This document shows, piece after piece, positions 39,875-44,999 of a DNA stretch of 44,999 nt. Every line of letters starts with the position of its first letter. The first letter of the stretch is position 1. The notes under the pieces were generated by a model, which was not told where the DNA came from, did no database searches, and saw only the letters and a list, made by a program, of their open reading frames with translations. The position numbers were made by a program, and so were the translations under genes. Source of the stretch: a virus; the IMG/VR virus record IMGVR_UViG_3300037882_002198, positions 1 to 44,999 of that record; one strand, written 5' to 3'.

Positions 39875-41002
39875 TTACATTCCTTTTAAAAGGTCTTTAA
39901 TTATTGACTGATTTGCCGGAGCTTGTGGTTGCTCACCTTCTTTTTTACCTGTAAATTTACTGCCGTAAATATCTTGTGTAAATTTATTTACAAGCTGGGG
40001 GTTAACCCCTAAAGCCTGATACCCTTCGCCCGTTGACTGAAGTTTTTTCTGTAAAGAATTTTGCCAAGCAACTTGGCCATCTTGAATGGCTTGCACTAAT
40101 GGAGCGATCTGAGCCACCGGCACTTTTCCACTTGGATCATTGGCAAAAGCAGCAAACTGAGCTAAATACATATCTACTGTATTTTTCTGAATACGAGCTA
40201 AATCTTGGTCTGTTAGAACACCTTTTTCACCCAACAATCTAGATGCATTTGAAAGGGCTTGCTGCACTCTTTGTGCGTTCACCATTCCATCTGCGTCCGC
40301 CGTTAGAGCAGCTTGAACCGAAGCTATGCTTGGCATAATTTCATAATAAGGTTTTACGTCTTCGCGGACTTTATTATTAAAATCACGCATTAATGTAAAA
40401 TCTTGGCCTGCAAGCATTCGTTGATTTTTCATCTGCATTTCTGCCAGTTTCATTGAATCATTTGTATTTAAGCGTGAGCCAATTTCAGAAGTAAGTGCTT
40501 TTAAGTCATCTTGCTTTTGTCCCTGTGCTCGCATTATTAAATCCATTTTTTGTTTTTCATCCATACCTTTGATGGATTGAGCTGCCGCAGTTAATTGATT
40601 TCCGCCGCCAGTCCATTTGTCTGCTAAAGCAGCCATTGGAGAAAAATCTAATCCAGGCTTCATTGCACGCAAGTCTTGTAATAATTGATCTTGCTCTGTG
40701 ATACCTTGCTCAGTCTGTGGAATTAATTGTTTATACTTAGATCTTAAATCATTCATTAAAGCGCGATCTTCTGGGCTCTGCGTAGAGCCTACAGATAATT
40801 GCTGTAAAGAAGATAAATCCACAGGTTTAATATCTTGCGCTTTATCTAGTACAACAGTTCCGCCGTCCTGAGCTTTAATTTTTTCATTAAGTTTTTTTAA
40901 TTCTTCAGGCGTCATAATAGGAGATAAAGTTTTTGTATCAACTAAAGGGCTTGGCCTACGTTGATCTGAAAATCCTAAATTTGAAAGCGTAAGCCAATCC
41001 AT
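39875..41002 (-). CDS. Candidate ejection/internal virion protein
   Basis: A 375-residue helical, Gln/Asp/Lys-rich protein with long amphipathic helices (SEIGSRLNTNDSMKLAEMQMKNQRMLAG...), without transmembrane segment. It lies between other candidate internal proteins. The likely job is an internal core or ejectosome part; this is inferred from position and composition only. Confidence 0.55.
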   Translation of the reverse strand: MDWLTLSNLGFSDQRRPSPLVDTKTLSPIMTPEELKKLNEKIKAQDGGTVVLDKAQDIKPVDLSSLQQLSVGSTQSPEDRALMNDLRSKYKQLIPQTEQGITEQDQLLQDLRAMKPGLDFSPMAALADKWTGGGNQLTAAAQSIKGMDEKQKMDLIMRAQGQKQDDLKALTSEIGSRLNTNDSMKLAEMQMKNQRMLAGQDFTLMRDFNNKVREDVKPYYEIMPSIASVQAALTADADGMVNAQRVQQALSNASRLLGEKGVLTDQDLARIQKNTVDMYLAQFAAFANDPSGKVPVAQIAPLVQAIQDGQVAWQNSLQKKLQSTGEGYQALGVNPQLVNKFTQDIYGSKFTGKKEGEQPQAPANQSIIKDLLKGM

Positions 41003-41011
41003 GAAAACTCC

Positions 41012-41521
41012 TTATAAAGGTTTTTTACCAAATGAGTAAAAATCTAAAGCACCTGGATCTTGGAATTTATTCAATCCACCCGCATAATTTTGAGAACCTA
41101 AGGTTCCTTGCGGAAGACCGAGTGCGTTTGAAGGTTGTTGACTTAAAGAAAATCCTTGCGGCGTTAAGTTGTTAGATGGCTTTGCGCTAAAGAAATCAAA
41201 CCCATCGTCACCCATCTTTTTACCAAATTCGTAACCTTGCATTCCGCCGCCTAAAGTTCCAGCCAACATGTTAGCGCTTTGGCTTTCGTTAAAATCAAAA
41301 ATTTGTGGAATCTGACCAACGCCATTTTTTCTAGCCCAAGAAACTGCGCCTGCATCCGCCGCTGCATTTCTGCTTCTAGCTGCTCTTGCGTTTAATTCTT
41401 CGTTTCTTTCGTTAGCTGCCATTGCACCTGTTAAAGCCCCCGCTGCCATTCCGCCCATTGGGCCAAATGCCGCTGTCGCTCCTAGTGTTGCTATCGGTGA
41501 TAAAGTCCCCCACATTCCCAT
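41012..41521 (-). CDS. Hydrophobic Gly/Ala-rich virion protein
   Basis: A 169-residue protein. The first 35 residues (GTLSPIATLGATAAFGPMGGMAAGALTGAMAA) are Gly/Ala-rich and membrane-active looking, followed by a charged region and an Asn/Gly-rich low-complexity tail. Similar small proteins occur among phage ejection proteins (P22 gp7-like). The role is inferred. Confidence 0.55.
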   Translation of the reverse strand: MGMWGTLSPIATLGATAAFGPMGGMAAGALTGAMAANERNEELNARAARSRNAAADAGAVSWARKNGVGQIPQIFDFNESQSANMLAGTLGGGMQGYEFGKKMGDDGFDFFSAKPSNNLTPQGFSLSQQPSNALGLPQGTLGSQNYAGGLNKFQDPGALDFYSFGKKPL

Positions 41522-41522
41522 T

Positions 41523-41933
41523 TTAAACCTCCAAAATTAGTTCTAAATATAATTTGTTTCTTACCAAGCTACATCCATTAATTATAAAACCCTGACTTAA
41601 GGCCATTTTAATCATTGGAGTATTTGTGTTCTCTATTCTCTTCCAAATAATTTTATACATATCTTTCAAATAACCAAGCATTGCTTTATAGCCTTTTAAA
41701 ACATGTACCGATTTTTCATAATTTGGATAAACTCCGCCGTGCTGAATATAGCACGTTTCACTATCCATTTCTTTAATCGTCATAAATCCGCCAACTTCTT
41801 TATCTGGCCACACAAGTAAAGTATAATCTATTTTATCTAAATGACTAGAGCGCGCTTCTCCAAAAACCACGACATGTGATTTTTCAGAAAACCGACTCCA
41901 CTCCTCAGAAGGTAAAATAGTGACTTTATACAC
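41523..41933 (-). CDS. GNAT acetyltransferase-like protein
   Basis: A 136-residue protein with the end pattern of GNAT folds: VHVLKGYKAMLGYLKDMYKIIWKRIENTNTPMIKMALSQGFIINGCSLVRNKLYLELILE, where 'N.pMi..A...GF...G' is typical. The N-terminal half (DYTLLVWPDKEVGGFMTIKEMD) contains the beta part. Podoviruses often have a GNAT-like gene next to virion internal proteins. Whether it is active or a structural relic is unknown. Confidence 0.6.
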   Translation of the reverse strand: MYKVTILPSEEWSRFSEKSHVVVFGEARSSHLDKIDYTLLVWPDKEVGGFMTIKEMDSETCYIQHGGVYPNYEKSVHVLKGYKAMLGYLKDMYKIIWKRIENTNTPMIKMALSQGFIINGCSLVRNKLYLELILEV

Positions 41934-42853
41934 TACTTACCGCCTCCGCCCCCGCCACTATTTCTCGTAGCTTCGGCCTGTTTATTAGCAGCCCACTTAT
42001 CTAAGGCCGCTTTGTAAGTATCTGTTTCATAGCCCCGGCGAGAATCTTCTTCTTTAAGAACAGTCCCTAGGTTATATTGACCTGCACTATTTGTGAGAGC
42101 GTTATTCTGAAAAGCGATTTTACCCTCGGCTGTACCGAACTCACGTAACGCGTCTCTTTTCATTAACTCATCTTGTTTCATAATATCTAAAAGCTGTCCG
42201 CCCTGTGCTCTATACGCACCTTGCTTTGACGCCATTAAATTATCTTGAGCATTCATACCTAATCTCTCACGAGACCCAGCACTAGCTCCTCCGCGCATAG
42301 CAAGATCACTTCTAGCTTTCGTCGCTGCCGCCTCAGATTGTCTAGTGGCCGCATCAATCTGATCTTGTCTTCCAAGCTCAGATTGAAGGTTTGCTGTCTG
42401 AGCATATTTACTTGGACCCGCTTCAGTCGCAAGATTTTTTAACATGGAATATCCTTCTAATTTAGAAGGATCTAAAAGCTCTGGATTATATTTATATTTA
42501 TCTGGAAGATTTCCGTTGGCATCAAGAATTGTTTTAAATTCTTTTGCAATCGGAGATCCGTCTGGATTTAAACCCTGCTCACGCATAGTTAAATCTTTAA
42601 CTCTTGTCTCTTGAGTTTTAATTTGTTGAGTAAATGGATTATACGCAGATAAATTCTGCATGTACTGACCCACTTGATCTTGAGACATGTTTGGATTTTG
42701 TTGTAAAAATGCACCTTGCTTTTCTGCAATCCAGTCCGCTTGTTTTTGATATAGAGCCGCTAGTTGATTATTTGCCATATCTGCTTGAGACATTGATTGC
42801 TCAGCTTGATTAGGTGAGTATCCTTTTCCTTGGACTTGTGTCTGTACATCCAT
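41933..42853 (-). CDS. Gln/Ala-rich virion protein, ejection candidate
   Basis: A 306-residue helical protein rich in Gln, Ala and Asn (SPNQAEQSMSQADMANNQLAALYQKQADWIAEKQG) with long charged helices and a C-terminal Gly run (GGGGGGK). It has no enzymatic motif. Its gene abuts the adaptor and the GNAT gene, and it belongs to the probable internal/ejection group. Confidence 0.55.
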   Translation of the reverse strand: MDVQTQVQGKGYSPNQAEQSMSQADMANNQLAALYQKQADWIAEKQGAFLQQNPNMSQDQVGQYMQNLSAYNPFTQQIKTQETRVKDLTMREQGLNPDGSPIAKEFKTILDANGNLPDKYKYNPELLDPSKLEGYSMLKNLATEAGPSKYAQTANLQSELGRQDQIDAATRQSEAAATKARSDLAMRGGASAGSRERLGMNAQDNLMASKQGAYRAQGGQLLDIMKQDELMKRDALREFGTAEGKIAFQNNALTNSAGQYNLGTVLKEEDSRRGYETDTYKAALDKWAANKQAEATRNSGGGGGGK

Positions 42854-43557
42854 TATGATATTTCTCCATAAATTGAAGTATCTACTTCAAGTAAATTACT
42901 ATGATTATCTGGTGTCATTTCCGTTAAAGTATCAAGCATTAATTTTTTCTCTGCCTCATAGTCGAGCTTAAAATCTGCCGAACGTGGTGAACCTTCTTTG
43001 TCATAGAGTTTCCATTTTACATACGCTTTAATAAAACTATAAAATTCAGGAATATCAACAAGTGACGCATCGTTTGTTAAATCCGTGACGTTTCTTACGT
43101 ATTTTAAAACCAGACAATTTGCAGTTGTCTCTTGGCTGATTGGATAAAATCTAATCTTTGGCCCTGTTGTAGGAGATGCGTTTTCTATGTCGTACATTAA
43201 ATACTCGCCACCACTCGGGCTTTGTTTAATGTGCTCCATAACCTCGTACTTCTTAGTCCCTTTTAATCTGTGGATTGTGTACACCTTTGACGGCGTCGAA
43301 TAAGAAAAAGCTCTAATCTTAAATCCGTAAATATCAGCGGGTAGAGACATCTCTGTCTGCCCGTTAGTTAAGGAAGCAATTTGCTCCTTTACAAAATAAT
43401 CATCTTCTAAACCTAGCTTAATAATATGTGCTCTAGCTTCTCTAACCGCATCGGTAAAGTATGCCTTAACCTCTGGTTCTTGGATGAAATCTTCCGCTTC
43501 CATATCTGCTTCTATAAGCACTTCACTTTTCAAATCCCCGTATGTACGATATACCAT
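42853..43557 (-). CDS. Head-tail adaptor/tail tubular protein A-like
   Basis: A 234-residue protein encoded directly after the nozzle gene. The N-terminal helices (YGDLKSEVLIEADMEAEDFIQEPEVKAYFTDAVREARAHI) and the C-terminal segment (IPEFYSFIKAYVKWKLYDKEGSPRSADFKLDYEAEKKLML) match the pattern of podoviral adaptor proteins (T7 gp11, P22 gp4). T7 gp11 is 196 residues. It would connect the portal to the tail nozzle. Overlaps both neighbours by one base. Confidence 0.7.
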   Translation of the reverse strand: MVYRTYGDLKSEVLIEADMEAEDFIQEPEVKAYFTDAVREARAHIIKLGLEDDYFVKEQIASLTNGQTEMSLPADIYGFKIRAFSYSTPSKVYTIHRLKGTKKYEVMEHIKQSPSGGEYLMYDIENASPTTGPKIRFYPISQETTANCLVLKYVRNVTDLTNDASLVDIPEFYSFIKAYVKWKLYDKEGSPRSADFKLDYEAEKKLMLDTLTEMTPDNHSNLLEVDTSIYGEIS

Positions 43558-44999
43558 TATGTAAGCCCTCCGCTATCTCCTTGATTAAAAGTATCATAAG
43601 ACCTTGATGTTAAAGCCCACGAAATCGAATAACCTAGTAAATTAATAATCTCATTTTTCTTGTAACCCTTAAGCTGAAATTTCCAATTTCCATCAGCTAA
43701 AGCATTATTCACATCTTCTAAAACCACAGTATCATTTGATCTACTTGTGATCTTATATCCGCGTGTATAATTATCATTCTCTAAGTAAAGAACATAATCC
43801 ACAGCTTGACTTGGCCAGTCTCCACTTGCCGCATTGACAAGTGTTGCTGTGTTGGCAGTACCATTAATAGTAACTAGCCCCGCTAAATCACTATTTAAAA
43901 TATTAGTAAAATCATTTGTCATCTCTAACTGAAGAAAATTATATCTTAAACCCTTAGCCGGAAACCTGCGATCTAACTCAATAGTGCCGCCGTAATACCA
44001 TATAAAGTCTGGGTCACCCCAAACAAAGTCCTCATCCCCCCAAGTAAAATTTCTACGCCATCTTAGTGGCGTTAATTTTCTCGAAAGTTTTCCATCGTCA
44101 TTAATAGCTGTAATAGCCATAGACATATTGGTTTCATTCTTACAACTTATTAAAACCTTGTTCGCTATTTTTCTAGCAAAGCTAGTCCCGAAATTAGAAG
44201 CCACACTTCTATATGTCCAAATAATTGATTCCTCAAACCATGTATTAATCGGCTGTCCCGGTATAATCTTTGGATCTGTAAACACGTCATAATCAAATCT
44301 TAAAACATAACCAAACTTATCTGCACGATAAAGCTCATTGTTAAAAAGCACTAAACTAGTTGGAAAAAATGTAGTTTGCCCCTGCCATAAATAAGAGGTC
44401 ATTTCGTTAGAAATACCCCAAGAAAGATCTAAAACCCATACCGCATCACACTCTTCTAAGTTTAAACCTTTAGAAGTTGTTGATGCCGTCCACACAATAC
44501 ATCTCTCAAAATCATTATACACACCCTTAACTTTTCTTTGCTGTGTGCCGAGTGTCGCTAAAAATGTTTTATATCTTTCATCTAAATGGTCTGTGACTTT
44601 TATACACTTAAAACCTTCGGTATAATAAATTCCGTCAACACCCCACCAAAATAAACCGCCTTCGGCCTGCACAAAACTCTCATGAGAAATACAGCCCGCA
44701 TGATCGGAAATTCTTCGGTGAAACATTCCACCACGACCCACTTCATCAAACGCCCCATCTATCCGGTAAATATGTTTTCTACACCCGACGATTGGAATGT
44801 CTTGGACCGATGAGAGCCCCGTGATTTCGTCCTCGAGTTCATCAAAGAAACCCTGCGGGACGCTATCTGGGTCAAGCACTTGTGATTGAAAAATTCTCGC
44901 TGGGAAAATCTCTGCGCCTGCTTTTGTGTGAGCGAAGTACGTAAATCCGTTAACTGAATGACAGTATTTTGAAAGGGGCGGGGGATCATTATTAGGCAC
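43557..44999 (-). CDS. Tail nozzle/tail tubular protein B-like, C-terminal part
   Basis: Continuation of the gene at 1-851 across the circular junction; these 480 residues follow the first 277 (the shared 20 bases are counted once). The apparent start at 44999 is an internal GTG codon of the full gene and not a start. The region is beta-rich with Trp/Phe-rich repeats (FTWGDEDFVWGDPDFIWYYGG) and several Asp/Tyr blade-like motifs typical of nozzle propellers. The full ~757-residue protein fits T7 gp12 (794). The adaptor gene overlaps its end. Confidence 0.75.
   Translation of the reverse strand: MPNNDPPPLSKYCHSVNGFTYFAHTKAGAEIFPARIFQSQVLDPDSVPQGFFDELEDEITGLSSVQDIPIVGCRKHIYRIDGAFDEVGRGGMFHRRISDHAGCISHESFVQAEGGLFWWGVDGIYYTEGFKCIKVTDHLDERYKTFLATLGTQQRKVKGVYNDFERCIVWTASTTSKGLNLEECDAVWVLDLSWGISNEMTSYLWQGQTTFFPTSLVLFNNELYRADKFGYVLRFDYDVFTDPKIIPGQPINTWFEESIIWTYRSVASNFGTSFARKIANKVLISCKNETNMSMAITAINDDGKLSRKLTPLRWRRNFTWGDEDFVWGDPDFIWYYGGTIELDRRFPAKGLRYNFLQLEMTNDFTNILNSDLAGLVTINGTANTATLVNAASGDWPSQAVDYVLYLENDNYTRGYKITSRSNDTVVLEDVNNALADGNWKFQLKGYKKNEIINLLGYSISWALTSRSYDTFNQGDSGGLT

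Noticed and set aside
44940-44999. Gene start at 44999 (GTG)
   Set aside because: It is an internal codon of the gene crossing the circular junction; no ribosome site precedes it in the joined sequence.
1-44999. Lysogeny genes, tRNA genes, phage RNA polymerase
   Set aside because: No integrase/recombinase, CI-like repressor, single-subunit RNA polymerase motif or convincing tRNA cloverleaf was seen; absence by eye is not proof.

Overview
This window is the complete genome of a tailed double-stranded DNA phage, most likely a podovirus of a Gram-negative host. The first and last 20 bases are identical. One leftward gene runs off the left edge (851 down to 1) and continues in the same frame at the right edge (44999 down to 43557), so the molecule is circular or circularly permuted with about 44,979 unique bases. 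Gram-negative host: there are several lipobox signal peptides, a transglycosylase made as a lipoprotein, and a possible two-component spanin. No integrase, CI-like repressor, RNA polymerase or tRNA gene was recognised, so a lytic life style using host RNA polymerase is the simplest reading.

Layout on the circle. (1) Late leftward block, about 26 kb, from 19675 to 1 and then from 44999 to 38349: terminase small-subunit candidate, large terminase, portal, scaffold, capsid, a long run of tail-fibre and adhesin genes, a membrane/lipoprotein (lysis-like) cluster, tail nozzle, head-tail adaptor, a GNAT-like protein and several candidate ejection proteins. Sizes and order of portal, scaffold and coat recall P22; the adaptor plus ~757-residue nozzle recall T7 gp11/gp12. 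(2) Regulatory region 19676-20332 with divergent promoters, a large hairpin in the late leader and AT-rich repeats. (3) Short rightward operon of five small genes, 20333-21539. (4) Convergent intergenic region 21540-22024 with nine exact GTTACC/GGTAAC hexamers around an AT-rich core, the best origin candidate. (5) Leftward block 28899-22025: Toprim primase, about fourteen tiny overlapping genes, then a primase-type P-loop ATPase/helicase. (6) Early rightward block 29141-38325: three peptidoglycan-active enzymes, DUF3310, HNH nuclease, HEXXH metallopeptidase, SNF2-type helicase, an SSB-like protein, DnaQ exonuclease, a ribbon-helix-helix protein, family A DNA polymerase, VRR-NUC nuclease and a 19-residue lysine-rich peptide. 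A bidirectional terminator separates its end from the end of the late block.

How it works together. The early block and the primase/helicase genes form a replication and recombination system (polymerase with its own exonuclease, extra DnaQ, SSB-like protein, SNF2 helicase, VRR-NUC). A palindrome (TAGTYGCA-N3-TGCGACTA) occurs both at the early promoter region and before the helicase gene and may be an operator; the hidden ribbon-helix-helix gene is an obvious candidate binder. Most unusual points: primase and helicase modules, commonly one polypeptide, sit at opposite ends of a 4.2-kb cassette of tiny genes; cell-wall enzymes head the early operon instead of sitting with the late membrane cluster; and a Sec-signal-bearing, Cys-rich protein lies within the adhesin genes. 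Ten genes shorter than 65 codons are annotated, most supported by ATGA/GTGA overlaps or strong ribosome binding sites.
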